From NCBI GenBank assembly GCA_965202905.1, contig OZ241868.1, positions 248,001 through 312,000 of the forward strand: DNA of 64,000 nt, written 5' to 3'. Both the position numbers and the translations under genes were made by a program. The notes beneath the pieces were generated by a model. It ran no database searches. It was not told where the DNA came from and saw only the letters and a list, made by a program, of their open reading frames with translations. Shown here piece by piece: positions 54,428 through 62,931 of the stretch (its first letter is position 1; the number at the start of each line of letters is the position of its first letter). The stretch comes from CAYFYS01 sp965202905. GTDB taxonomy: Bacteria > Pseudomonadota > Alphaproteobacteria > MPNO01.

Positions 54428-55930
54428 TTATCGCCAGATCGGCTTGCCCGTGCCCGGCAGGCCGTAATCCACCCACTTGCCGGTTACGGTCGCGATCACG
54501 TCCTCGGCCATGCGGATGCGGCGGCCCCATTCTCGCGTGGTCTCCGGCGGGATCTTGGTCGTGGCGTCGATGCCGAGCTTGGCGCCGAGACCGGGCTCGG
54601 GCGAGGCGAAGTCCAGCGAATCGATCGGCGTGCCTTCGACCACCGTCAGATCGCGGCCGGGATCGACGTTCGTCGAGACCGCCCAGACCACGTCGGTCCA
54701 GCTCCGGATATCGATGTCGGCATCCACCACGATGACGATCTTGGTGTACATGAACTGCCGCAGATACGACCACACCGCCATCATGGCCCGCCGTGCATGG
54801 CCCGGATAGGCCTTCTTCAGCGCCACCACCGCGACGCGGTAGCTGCACGCCTCGGGCGGCAAATAGAGATCAGCGATGTCGGGGAACTGCTGGATCAGGA
54901 GCGGGACGAATACGTCGTTCAGCGCCTCGCCCAGCACCGACGGCTCGTCCGGCGGCCGCCCGGTGAAGGTGGTCAGGTAGATCGGGTCGCGCCGCATGGT
55001 GATCGCGCTGACGGTGAAGACCGGAAAGCTGTCGGCAGCGTTGTAGTAGCCGGTGTGATCGCCATACGGCCCCTCGGTGCCGTATTCGGTGAGCGAGACG
55101 TTTCCTTCCAGCACGATCTCGGCCTCGGCCGGCACCCGGAGCGGCACGGTCTTGCAGTCGACCAGATCGAGCCGGCGGCCGCGCAGGAGCCCGGCGAACT
55201 GGTATTCGGACAGCGTGTCGGGCACGGGCGCCACGCCGGCGACGATGGTCGCGGGATCGGCGCCGATGACTACGGCCGCCGGCAGTGCGCTCGCCCCGGC
55301 CTGGCCGGCGGCGCGCTCGGCATGGTGCTGGGCGCCTCCGCGGTGGCGCAGCCAGCGCATCAGCGTGGTGTTCGCGCCGGTGACCTGCATACGGTAGATG
55401 CCGAGGTTGAGCCGCCCGGCGGCATCGGCGGTGACCACCAGCGGCCAAGTGATCAGCGGCGCCGGCTCGTCGGGCCAGCAGCCCTGGACCGGCAGGCGCG
55501 CCAAGTCAATATCCGGGCCGGTGAGCACGACCTCCTGGCAGGGCGCGCGGCCGACGGTGCGCGGCGTCATCGCCATCGCGGCCTTGAGCAGCGGCAGCAT
55601 CTCCAGCGCCTCGCGCCAGCCTCCCGGCGGCTCCGGATGGCGCAGGAACGCAAGCTGCTCGCCCAGCGCCGGCAGCTCCTCCGGCTCGCGGCCCATCCCC
55701 CAGGCGACGCGCTCGACGGTGCCGAAGAGGTTGGCGAGCACCGGAATCTTGCAGACCGAGCCGTCGGGCCGCACCGGTGCCTCGAACAGCACCGCCGGTC
55801 CGCCTTCGGCCAGGAGCCGGGTCTGGATCTCGGTCATTTCCAGCGCGGTCGCCACTGGGGCCGCCACCCGGACCAGTCGGTCGGAGGATTCCAGCCGGTC
55901 GATGAAATCGCGCAGGCTAGCGTAGGTCAT
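54428..55930 (-). CDS. ubiD: UbiD family decarboxylase
   Basis: A 500-residue prenylated-FMN-dependent decarboxylase. LNLGIYRMQVTGANTTLMRW and GAQHHAERAAGQ form the cofactor pocket, VVIGADPATIVAGVAPVPD follows, and the Glu-Arg-Glu network is seen in LTEYGTEGPYGDHTGYYNA. The C-terminal hexamer helix and CWPDEPAPLITWPLVV are present. It may be the UbiD of ubiquinone synthesis (3-octaprenyl-4-hydroxybenzoate decarboxylase) or a catabolic aromatic-acid decarboxylase; no ubiX is adjacent. It converges with the tRNA region, leaving 259 bp of gene-free sequence. Confidence 0.9.
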   Translation of the reverse strand: MTYASLRDFIDRLESSDRLVRVAAPVATALEMTEIQTRLLAEGGPAVLFEAPVRPDGSVCKIPVLANLFGTVERVAWGMGREPEELPALGEQLAFLRHPEPPGGWREALEMLPLLKAAMAMTPRTVGRAPCQEVVLTGPDIDLARLPVQGCWPDEPAPLITWPLVVTADAAGRLNLGIYRMQVTGANTTLMRWLRHRGGAQHHAERAAGQAGASALPAAVVIGADPATIVAGVAPVPDTLSEYQFAGLLRGRRLDLVDCKTVPLRVPAEAEIVLEGNVSLTEYGTEGPYGDHTGYYNAADSFPVFTVSAITMRRDPIYLTTFTGRPPDEPSVLGEALNDVFVPLLIQQFPDIADLYLPPEACSYRVAVVALKKAYPGHARRAMMAVWSYLRQFMYTKIVIVVDADIDIRSWTDVVWAVSTNVDPGRDLTVVEGTPIDSLDFASPEPGLGAKLGIDATTKIPPETTREWGRRIRMAEDVIATVTGKWVDYGLPGTGKPIWR

Positions 55931-56277
55931 TCGCGCCCGGTCCGCCGACTCTCAAGCAACGTTCCCTGACCGCGCTCTTGTCAGGAAGGGAGGAGTCGCG
56001 CAACCCTTTTCAGTGGGCCTTTCGAAAAACGCTCCCATGTTTCCCAACAGGTCCAACATGCTTATGTTGCGCAACAGGAATGTTTTCGACCAAACGGCAC
56101 CTTTGGATGTGCGTTCTGTAGCCCGGGTAGCGAACGCGCTGCAGATATCGGACTTCGATGTCTTCCGGGAAGCCTGCCGGCAGTGGTGCGGCGCTGTGCC
56201 CGGCTATCTCGCGCTTGGCGCGCCGCCTCGGCTACCAGGGCCGGGTTCGCCTGCCCCGGCGCGAAGGTGGCCGTGAA
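55931..56277. other. Gene-free stretch with a possible gene fragment
   Basis: Upstream of ubiD. On the plus strand a frame from 56013 contains VRSVARVANALQISDFDVFR and EACRQWCG, which has natural composition and may be the start of a small regulatory protein. It then turns Pro/Arg-rich and ends at 56276. I cannot support it as a gene. Confidence 0.3.
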
Positions 56278-56994
56278 TTGAACGAACGGGTCCGGCACGC
56301 GCAGGCCTACCCATTCGGAATCCCCGATCGTTCCTACCTGTTCGAGGCCGGCCGGTTCCTGCCGCTTTTCGTGGACGGTTTCGACCGTGACCGGCGAACG
56401 CCGGTGCTGGCCGCCGGCTCGAACCAGTCCCCGGAACAACTTGCGCGCAAGTTCGCCTCGTTCGACGGCGGCCCGGCGAGCCGCATTCCGGCCCAGCGCG
56501 GCACGCTGGCGGAATTCGACGTGGTCTATGCCGCGCACCTGACGCGCTACGGCTCGGTGCCGGCGACTTTTCAATCCTCGCCCGGCGCCGCGGTCACCGT
56601 CTTCGTCCTGTGGCTCGACGAGGCGCAGCTTGCACACATGCACGCGACCGAACCGAACTACACCTTCGACCGCCTGAGCGGCATCTCCATCGCCTTCGAC
56701 GATGGCAGTGGACTCGACGCGGCGTTCAGCTATTCCTCCAAGGTCGGCTGTATCGACTTCGGCCACGGCTGTGGGAGCCTTGCCGAGATCCCCGCCGAAG
56801 GCCGGCGATTCCCTGCGTTGAGCCAGCATGAGGCCCTTGCCGCGGTGCGCGACCGGCTCTCGCCCGGCCGACCGCTCGATGCCTTCATCCTCGAACATGT
56901 CGAAGACCCGGCGATTCGGCGATCACGCTCCAATGTGCTGGGTGCGGCGGCCATTTCGCTCGACTTCCCGCGCGAAATCGTGGGCGGGCTTTAG
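56278..56994 (+). CDS. Uncharacterised protein, possibly gamma-glutamylcyclotransferase-like
   Basis: About 238 residues if the TTG at 56278 is used. The sequence becomes convincingly protein-like from RSYLFEAGRFLPLFVDGFDR. VLAAGSNQSPEQLARKFASF resembles the YGSNMSPEQLxxR motif of gamma-glutamylcyclotransferase-fold proteins, and TVFVLWLDEAQLAHMHATEP and FSYSSKVGCIDFGHGCGSLA follow. The first Tyr of the motif is Ala here. The start is unsure, because no ATG or GTG lies in a good place and the region before it looks damaged. Function unassigned. Confidence 0.6.
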   Translation: MNERVRHAQAYPFGIPDRSYLFEAGRFLPLFVDGFDRDRRTPVLAAGSNQSPEQLARKFASFDGGPASRIPAQRGTLAEFDVVYAAHLTRYGSVPATFQSSPGAAVTVFVLWLDEAQLAHMHATEPNYTFDRLSGISIAFDDGSGLDAAFSYSSKVGCIDFGHGCGSLAEIPAEGRRFPALSQHEALAAVRDRLSPGRPLDAFILEHVEDPAIRRSRSNVLGAAAISLDFPREIVGGL

Positions 56995-57059
56995 GCTGGA
57001 TCGGGAGCCGTCTCCGGGTCACGATGGCGCCCGATCGGAACGATAACGGGAGATCGAAG

Positions 57060-57839
57060 ATGCCCCGTCCAGCGCTCGATACCGGCATCGGCTTGGCCGT
57101 TCTGGCCGGGCTCGCCGTTCTGGCGCCGCCGGCCGCCGCCGCGCCGCAAATCCTGGCCCTGATCGCCACGGACCGGCCTGTCGCCCTGCATTGCGAAGGT
57201 GCGACCTGCACCGCGAGCCTGCCGACGCTTTGCCTTCAGCCTGAACGCCGCGCCCCGCAGCCTGGCCGGGACTATCGCCTCGCCGAACGGCAGTCGCTGA
57301 GCCTTGTCGACGGCGGGCGGTCGCGGAAGATCTCGCAGAATGTCCGGCTGGTCGCCGTGCGCAGCCACGTCGCGATCGAACTCCGCATCCCGCACGCGAT
57401 GGTCGCCGGGCTGGCCGACCCAGCGATCGAGGTCGGCGCGGACCTCAGCGCGATCCCGGCGCCGCGCGCCGACGACAGGCGGGCGCTCGGCACGGCCGAG
57501 ATCGCGCTTGCGGTCGGCGAGCGCCGGGCGATCGCAAGCAGGCTGATCGATCGGGATCGCGAGCGTATGCCGGCGGTGCGGATGACCAACCGGCTGGTCA
57601 ACCGGCTTGCGGCCGGCGCGCAGGCGGATCGAACCTGGCGCGGGATTCTCGCCGATGCGAAAGCGCGCAATGTCTCCGATGCCGCGGTCGGCCACGCGCA
57701 GTTCACCTACAATCTGTGCAAGTCCAAGGTATCGAACAGTCTCGGCACGTCGTTGAACGCCTGCCTCGACGGCATCAACGACGATGCCATGGAGTATCTC
57801 AACGGCGGTCTCGAACCGGCGCTGAGGACCGGAACCTGA
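57060..57839 (+). CDS. Secreted protein of unknown function
   Basis: A 259-residue protein with a clear signal peptide (GIGLAVLAGLAVLAPPAAAA). The mature part has paired Cys residues (HCEGATCTASLPTLC) and further Cys in YNLCKSKVSNSLGTSLNACL. GAGATCGAAG precedes the ATG at 57060; an earlier start would spoil the signal peptide. No family recognised. Its stop directly abuts an IS5-type end at 57840. Confidence 0.65.
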   Translation: MPRPALDTGIGLAVLAGLAVLAPPAAAAPQILALIATDRPVALHCEGATCTASLPTLCLQPERRAPQPGRDYRLAERQSLSLVDGGRSRKISQNVRLVAVRSHVAIELRIPHAMVAGLADPAIEVGADLSAIPAPRADDRRALGTAEIALAVGERRAIASRLIDRDRERMPAVRMTNRLVNRLAAGAQADRTWRGILADAKARNVSDAAVGHAQFTYNLCKSKVSNSLGTSLNACLDGINDDAMEYLNGGLEPALRTGT

Positions 57840-57860
57840 GGCCCTGTTGACAAAGCGTTT
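57840..57860. repeat. Solo IS5/IS427-type terminal sequence
   Basis: GGCCCTGTTGACAAAGCG followed by TTTGAT matches the reverse complement at 62431-62447 (GGCCTTGTTGACAAAGA) at 16 of 17 positions. It also matches the same-strand sequence at 62880-62900 (CTTGTTGACCAAGCGTTTGAT) with few differences. The remaining 230 bp to the dctM stop show no transposase. Confidence 0.65.
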
Positions 57861-58090
57861 GATCCGGGGTCTGCCAGAATCGGCCAGGGTCCGATTGAGA
57901 CGACCAGGACGAAGCCCCGCGGGAGTCCGTGCGTGTTTTGTCGTATCGCGCGGCGAGTCGCTCGGTGTCTTCGGACGGTTGAAACGGCGCGCGACCTGCG
58001 ACCGGGATCCGGACGGCGGGTTCTTACGGGTGGAGATGGGCGGTCCCGCCGCGCGGCGCCATATCGTCGCGGATGTCGTCCGCATCGTAT
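57861..58090. other. Gene-free stretch between the solo IS end and dctM
   Basis: About 230 bp. Only Arg-rich, low-quality frames are present and nothing was recognised. Confidence 0.5.
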
Positions 58091-59407
58091 TCACCCGGCC
58101 ATCAGCGCGGGTAGCCAGGTGACCGCGCCGGGAACGGCGATCAGAAACGCGAGGATGCCGATCTCCAGGAGCACGAACGGGGCGACCGCGGCGTAGATGT
58201 GCCGCATGGTGGTCTCCGCCGGCGCCACGCCGCGCATGACGAACAGGAGCATTCCGAAGGGCGGCGTAGTCTGGCCGATCTCGAGCGCCAGGAGCATCAG
58301 GACGCCAAACCAGATCAGGTCGATCCGGATCAGCTCGGCCAGCGGGATGAAGAACGGCAGCGTGATCAGCATGATGCTGACCGGGTCCATGAAGCAGCCC
58401 ATGATCAGCATCAGCATCATCATCGCGACCAGCAGCGACAGCGGCGTCGGGTCGATCTCCTGCATCAGCGAAAGCAGCCCGGTGGTCGCGCCCGAGAAGG
58501 ACAGGATCTGCGAGAAGGTGAGCGAGGCGGCGATGATGAAATAGATCATCACCGTAAGCTTCCCGGTCTCGACGATCGCCTTCCACAGCCCCTGCCAGCT
58601 CAGCGAGCGGTAGCAGGCGGCAGCGAGCGCCGCGCCGATGGCGCCCAGCGAGGCGGATTCGGTCGGAGTCGCGAAACCCACCAGGATGCTGCCGACGACG
58701 ACGCAAAACAGACTCAATAGCGGCACCACATAAATCAGCACCGGCCGCAGCCTTTCCCAACGGGTCATCGGCGGCATCTCGTAGCTTGGTGCGAGCGCGG
58801 GGTTGAGGGTGCACCGGCCCATCACATAGGAGAAATGGACCGCCGCCATGATCAGGCCGGGAATGGCGCCGGCGATCAGGATGCCGGCGATCGAGATGCC
58901 CGACAGGCTGCCCAGCAGCACCGCGAGGCTCGACGGCGGGATCAGCATGGCGATGCCGCCGGTCCCCAGGATCGGGCCCATGGCCATGGAGCGGTGGTAG
59001 CCGCGGCGCTGCATCTCGGGCATCAGAGTGGTGCCGAGCAAAGCCGTATTTGCCATACTGGAGCCCGACAAGGTCGAGAACACCGTCCCGCCGGCCACGG
59101 CGACCAGCGACAGCCGGCCCGGCACGCGGGCAATTAACTTGTCGATCGCATCGATCGCGCGGATCGCAACGCCGGTATGGAACAGGATCTCGCCCATCAG
59201 GATGAACATCGCCACCGGGGCGAGGGCGAAGCGCACCAGCCCGTCGACGATGTTGCGCTCGAGCTGGATCAGCCCGGCTTCGCCGCCGAGGAAGGTAAGG
59301 GCGCCGATGACATTGGCGCCGAAGAAAGCGATCGCCACCGGAACGCCGAGGAACATCGGCGCCATGACCATGCCGAGCAAAAAGACGAACGCCCAGTACC
59401 ACTCCAT
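58091..59407 (-). CDS. dctM: TRAP transporter large permease subunit (DctM)
   Basis: A 438-residue membrane protein with about 12 hydrophobic segments, the transport subunit of a tripartite ATP-independent periplasmic (TRAP) system driven by the sodium gradient. Family landmarks are GTVFSTLSGSSMANTALLGT, GPILGTGGIAMLIPPSSLAV, GFATPTESASLGAIGAALAA and ALEIGQTTPPFGMLLFVMRG. It lies 3 bp after dctQ in the order dctP, dctQ, dctM. The substrate is probably an organic acid and not deducible. Confidence 0.95.
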   Translation of the reverse strand: MEWYWAFVFLLGMVMAPMFLGVPVAIAFFGANVIGALTFLGGEAGLIQLERNIVDGLVRFALAPVAMFILMGEILFHTGVAIRAIDAIDKLIARVPGRLSLVAVAGGTVFSTLSGSSMANTALLGTTLMPEMQRRGYHRSMAMGPILGTGGIAMLIPPSSLAVLLGSLSGISIAGILIAGAIPGLIMAAVHFSYVMGRCTLNPALAPSYEMPPMTRWERLRPVLIYVVPLLSLFCVVVGSILVGFATPTESASLGAIGAALAAACYRSLSWQGLWKAIVETGKLTVMIYFIIAASLTFSQILSFSGATTGLLSLMQEIDPTPLSLLVAMMMLMLIMGCFMDPVSIMLITLPFFIPLAELIRIDLIWFGVLMLLALEIGQTTPPFGMLLFVMRGVAPAETTMRHIYAAVAPFVLLEIGILAFLIAVPGAVTWLPALMAG

Positions 59408-59410
59408 GGC

Positions 59411-59935
59411 TCAGAACGCTTCCGGCCGCTCACCGCGCACGGTAGAGTCCGCGGAATCGCCAGCCAGTGACCGGACGAGCTGACGCACACCCTCGATCAG
59501 GAACAGGGCCATGCCGCCGGGCACCACCGCCATCGGGATCCACTCCTTGATGTCGAAAGACTTGTAGAGCGTAGAATCCTCGACATAGGCGAGATGGGTC
59601 GTAAGGACCCCGTAATAGACGACGATTGCTGCAACCACGACGATCGCCGCGTTGATGGCAATGTGGAAACACCGGCGGGCGCGTGCCGGCAGGGCGGACA
59701 GGACGAGGTCGACGGTGACGTGGCGACCGATGCTGAGGATATAGGCCGCGCCGACCATCGTCAGGGTCAGCAGTCCGTACTCGACCGCCTCCAGCATCCA
59801 GTAGAAGCCAGTCAGCCCGAGATTGCGCGCGAACACCTCCGCAGCCACGCCGATCGCCAGCAGCGCCACAACCACCCCCGGCACGACACCGGTGAGGACG
59901 AGCAACCGGTCAAACGGCCCACCCGGTTTCCACAT
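59411..59935 (-). CDS. dctQ: TRAP transporter small permease subunit (DctQ)
   Basis: A 174-residue protein with four hydrophobic segments and the DctQ-family LEAVEYGLLTLTMVGAAYIL and RHVTVDLVLSALPARARRCF motifs. It serves as the partner of DctM. The ATG at 59935 follows an 81-bp space after dctP that holds a strong hairpin. Confidence 0.93.
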   Translation of the reverse strand: MWKPGGPFDRLLVLTGVVPGVVVALLAIGVAAEVFARNLGLTGFYWMLEAVEYGLLTLTMVGAAYILSIGRHVTVDLVLSALPARARRCFHIAINAAIVVVAAIVVYYGVLTTHLAYVEDSTLYKSFDIKEWIPMAVVPGGMALFLIEGVRQLVRSLAGDSADSTVRGERPEAF

Positions 59936-59961
59936 CAGATCGCCCCGTCCCCATGCAAGGA

Positions 59962-59996
59962 ACCGCGCGCCCCGGGCAAAACCCGGGGCGCGCGGT
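59962..59996. promoter_or_regulatory. Strong hairpin between dctP and dctQ
   Basis: ACCGCGCGCCCCGGG (59962-59976) pairs perfectly with CCCGGGGCGCGCGGT (59982-59996) across a five-base loop: a 15-bp GC-rich stem. No T run follows on the transcribed minus strand, so it is more likely an mRNA-protecting or attenuating hairpin that raises DctP over DctQM than a terminator. Confidence 0.8.
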
Positions 59997-60016
59997 CAGT
60001 ACGGCGTGAGCGTTGG

Positions 60017-60994
60017 CTACTTGCCGATCAGGGCGCGCAGCTTCTTGCCGACCATGGGATCACGCTTCTCGACGACATCCCATTGGGCGGTGTAGGCAAG
60101 GTCGAGGAATTTCTCGGAGTCCGCATCAGACAGCTTGAGAAGCGTCATGCCCTTCTCGCTCACAAGCTGATTGCCGATTTCACGGTCCTTCCTGCCCAAG
60201 TCCGCGGACAGCTCGTTCTCCAGATAGAGGCCGGCCTTGGTCAGCACGCCCTGCTGTGCGCCGGTCAGGGCGTTCCATTTTTTCAAGTTCACCCCGACGA
60301 TGATGATCGGGTGATAGAAGCCTGGCACCAGCTTGTATTTCGAGACCTCGAACCAGCCCTGCGACATGACCTCGGAATCGAGATTGGCATAGGCATCGAC
60401 CGCGCCGCGCTCCATTGCCGTGAAAATCTCGCGCCTCGGCATGTTCAATGTCCGGGCGCCGAGCGCATCGAAGAACGCCTTGTAGGTGTTCGAGGTACGC
60501 ATCTTGAGGCCCTTGAAGTCGGCCAGCGACTTGATTTCCTTGTTGCTGTAGATGTGGAACTCGATATCGCCGCCGTACATCGACAGCAGGTGCATGTTGG
60601 CCTGTTTGGCGAACAGGTCCCTGAAGATGTCCCAGGCGCCGTTCTCGCGCATCACCCGCGCGGTCTTGGTGGTCGGCGTGAAGCCCGTGGCGAGCTTGAC
60701 CAGGTTGGCCATGTAGGCGGGCGGCGTGCCTGCGAGGTCAAGAAGACCGCTTTTCACCGCATTGCCGAGCTGACGGGAGGGAATCGCCTCGCGTCCGACG
60801 ACCTGGGGTATCTGCACCAAGTCCTTGCCGTCGGCGTTGACCTTGTCGACGAAATGATCGAAGGCCTGCCGGGTCAATGATTTCTTGTTGCTGATGAAGT
60901 AGCCGGCCTTGAGAGTGACTTCTGCGGCGACGACGGCGGTCGCGGTGACGGCGTAAACGGCTCCCACCGCCATCGCTATGGGAATCAAGTTCAT
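60017..60994 (-). CDS. dctP: TRAP transporter substrate-binding protein (DctP)
   Basis: A periplasmic binding protein of 325 residues with a signal peptide (IAMAVGAVYAVTATAVVAAE). DctP-family blocks are LADFKGLKMRTSNTYKAFFD with the ligand-binding Arg, RREIFTAMERGAVDAYANLD, and YHPIIIVGVNLKKWNALTGA. It would capture a carboxylate and hand it to DctQM. The ATG at 60994 has two AGGAGG sites, one 5 bases upstream and one 11 bp further, created by an 11-bp duplication. It is first in the operon. Confidence 0.94.
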   Translation of the reverse strand: MNLIPIAMAVGAVYAVTATAVVAAEVTLKAGYFISNKKSLTRQAFDHFVDKVNADGKDLVQIPQVVGREAIPSRQLGNAVKSGLLDLAGTPPAYMANLVKLATGFTPTTKTARVMRENGAWDIFRDLFAKQANMHLLSMYGGDIEFHIYSNKEIKSLADFKGLKMRTSNTYKAFFDALGARTLNMPRREIFTAMERGAVDAYANLDSEVMSQGWFEVSKYKLVPGFYHPIIIVGVNLKKWNALTGAQQGVLTKAGLYLENELSADLGRKDREIGNQLVSEKGMTLLKLSDADSEKFLDLAYTAQWDVVEKRDPMVGKKLRALIGK

Positions 60995-60995
60995 G

Positions 60996-61017
60996 ACAGC
61001 CTCCTAACAGCCTCCTA
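60996..61017. repeat. 11-bp tandem duplication that doubles the dctP Shine-Dalgarno site
   Basis: ACAGCCTCCTA occurs at 60996-61006 and 61007-61017. On the minus strand each copy supplies TAGGAGGCTGT, so dctP has two tandem ribosome sites. Confidence 0.95.
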
Positions 61018-61341
61018 TAAGATAGCTTACCATAAGGATGCCAACTCGCCGCGTCAAGCTCCTATGTGGTAGTGTCTCAGTTTGAAACCCGAGAGTTTCC
61101 TGGCCTGTTCACGTTGCGCTCGTGTGTCGTGTGTGACGGCACCATTATTGGCGCGAATGTGGGCAGGGAGCGGGATCATGCCACGTGGTCCGAGGTGCGA
61201 GAAGCGGCCAGCCGACATGGATTGCCGCTCAAGCCGCAACAGTGCGCTGGGCCAAGAAAGGGTGACCGGCTCCGATGCTCCGGCTAAGTTGAAGAAAGGC
61301 CAGCCCGCCAGCCCGAATTAAGCCGAGCCGATAACTGGGCC
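61018..61341. other. Gene-free stretch upstream of dctP
   Basis: About 320 bp, with the dctP promoter expected near its left end. On the plus strand, frames ending near 61320 contain APAKLKKGQPASPN, which may be a displaced piece of the methylase N-terminus. Nothing else was recognised. Confidence 0.4.
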
Positions 61342-62145
61342 AATCAGACGATATGGGCCGGCGACTGCCTCGACATCATGCGGGGCATGAACTCCGCCAG
61401 CGTAGACCTGATCTATCTCGATCCGCCGTTCGACTCCAAAGCCAACTACGCCGCGCCCATCGGCTCTAAGGCTGCCGGCGCGGCCTTCAAAGACACCTGG
61501 ACGCTGACCGACGTTGACGTTGAGTGGATCAACCTGATCGAGGCCAGGCATCCCACCCTCTACCGCGTCCTGCTCGCCGCCATGACACCGAGCGATAAGT
61601 CTTATCTGGTCTACATGGCTGCGCGACTGCTCGAAATGAAGCGGTTGCTGAAACCCACCGCCTTGATCTACCTCCACTGCGACCCAACAATGAGTTACTA
61701 TCTCAAGCTCGTGATAGACAGCATTTTCGGAAAGCAATGCTTCCGAAATGAAATCGCGTAGTGCTACAGAGGGCCGGGCTCACCTGGAATGCGCCAGTTC
61801 AATCGGGAGCACGATGTTCTGCTCTGGTATTCACGGGGGAGGACGTGGATCTTTAACCGAGACGCAGTGCGCATCCCTCATAAACGCCTGAACACGAATC
61901 GTGCCGGCGCAATGATCGCCAATCCGTTAACGCCAGAAGAGCGCGATGCATATCTTGAGAAAAGAAAAATTCCAGAAACTTGGTGGCCCGAGTTCTCGAC
62001 CGTAGGGCGACTCAAGAAAGAACGCACGGGCTATCCGACTCAAAAGCCGCTTGCGCTGCTCGACCGGATCATCAAGGCGTCCTCGAACGATGGCGATATG
62101 GTGCTCGATCCATTCTGCGGCTGCGCCACGGCGTGCATCGCCGCC
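61342..62145 (+). pseudogene. Site-specific DNA methyltransferase (N4/N6), amber-interrupted and truncated
   Basis: The frame has NQTIWAGDCLDIMRGM, motif IV as DLIYLDPPFDSKANYAAPIG, AAFKDTWTLTDVDVEWINL and YLHCDPTMSYYLKLVIDSIF. A TAG at 61759-61761 follows FRNEIA, and the same frame resumes with CYRGPGSPGMRQFNREHDVL. The family has NEIVWxYxxG here, so a Trp codon has become amber. The C-terminal part has TGYPTQKPLALLDRIIKASS and motif I DPFCGCATACIAAS, then runs into IS5-type sequence near 62145 before the end of the domain. The first in-frame ATG is at 61378; homology starts earlier. A solitary methylase or part of a lost R-M system. Confidence 0.8.
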
Positions 62146-62380
62146 AGCAGGGCCCAGAGGCCCGACTGCGTCTACCGGCGGAGTGGCGACAGACCGATGA
62201 CCACACGCCGAATAACTCCGGCAGGTCGCGCCATTGAGCCCCGGTCCACGCGATCCGGAAAACACCGTCCAGGACAAGCCGGCGATCCCTCGGCGGACGG
62301 CCACGCTTCGGTCCACTTTCGATCACGAAGGGCGCGAAAACGCCCACTCCCCGTCGCTCATCAATCCACGGATCAAGAGG
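62145..62380 (-). mobile_element. IS5-family transposase fragment, 5' end only
   Basis: On the minus strand, pieces read MSDGEWAF, then FAPFVIESGPKRGRPPRDRR with LVLDGVFRIAWTGAQWRDLP and FGVWSSVCRH in one frame. After a shift, TQSGLWALLAAMH follows. These match the N-terminus of IS5-type transposases (RGRPPRDHRxVLDGIFWIARTGAPWRDLP). It has at least two frame breaks and truncates the methylase. It differs from the IS427-like element at 62.9-63.7 kb. Confidence 0.65.
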
Positions 62381-62430
62381 CCCTCCTGCAGAGGGCGCCT
62401 TGAATCACAGTTCAAGCTGTTTGGGAATCC

Positions 62431-62447
62431 TCTTTGTCAACAAGGCC
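62431..62447. repeat. IS5/IS427-type terminal sequence, inverted orientation
   Basis: TCTTTGTCAACAAGGCC is the inverted counterpart of the ends at 57840 and 62880. It directly abuts, and supplies the TTG start of, the following truncated gene. Confidence 0.65.
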
Positions 62448-62817
62448 TGGCGCCGCGCCGGATATCTCACCGGGAATTGTCGAGGATGGCGAATTTCTTC
62501 TTCGTGAGACGTTCAATCCCCAGCATGTCAAGGACAGAAAACTCGTTCCGGCTGCAATATCGCTGAAGGATCTTCGTTCGAGGGGATTTTCCGTCCATCG
62601 AATGAGGTATGTCTCAGCGGAGTCCGTAAAAGAATCGACAGAAGAACGGCTCTCCAGGGCACGGCAGGGTACCTCTTGGAAAGATGAAGGTGTGGCGAAG
62701 CTGAAGACCATGGCGATACGCCAGTTTAGGGTGAACGGCGAGAAAGCCTTCGTCATGGTCTATAAAGCGCACAACGATAATAGGGGTCACGCCAGAATAT
62801 ATGCATCCACATCTTAA
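62434..62817 (+). CDS. Uncharacterised protein, 5' end replaced by an IS end
   Basis: A 127-residue frame opening with a TTG that lies inside the IS end. Native sequence seems to begin around PDISPGIVEDGEFLLRETFN and continues QHVKDRKLVPAAISLKDLRS, RGFSVHRMRYVSAESVKEST, then VAKLKTMAIRQFRVNGEKAF and a normal end KAHNDNRGHARIYASTS. Codon use is less GC-extreme than the core genes, suggesting transfer. No family recognised with confidence. The 5' part was probably lost with the IS insertion. Confidence 0.5.
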   Translation: MSTRPGAAPDISPGIVEDGEFLLRETFNPQHVKDRKLVPAAISLKDLRSRGFSVHRMRYVSAESVKESTEERLSRARQGTSWKDEGVAKLKTMAIRQFRVNGEKAFVMVYKAHNDNRGHARIYASTS

Positions 62818-62931
62818 AAAGGCGATCTATATGCACGGAAAATACGGTCTTTCATATTTATAATATTGTAAAAAAGAAAGCTTGTTGACCAAGCGTTTGA
62901 TGAGGTATCATAACGAATATTTGAGTCTGAT
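62818..62931. other. AT-rich spacer and IS5/IS427 left end
   Basis: A short run (about 62820-62880) is strongly A+T-rich (TTCATATTTATAATATTG), unlike the rest of the window. It is followed by the IS end CTTGTTGACCAAGCGTTTGA at 62881-62900. Confidence 0.6.

Noticed and set aside
54209..55969. Long plus-strand open frame (586 codons) opposite ubiD
   Set aside because: ubiD carries the UbiD family motifs; the plus-strand frame is low-complexity antisense.
59962..59996. Rho-independent terminator between dctP and dctQ
   Set aside because: The stem is strong, but no T run follows on the transcribed strand and dctQM need the same transcript.
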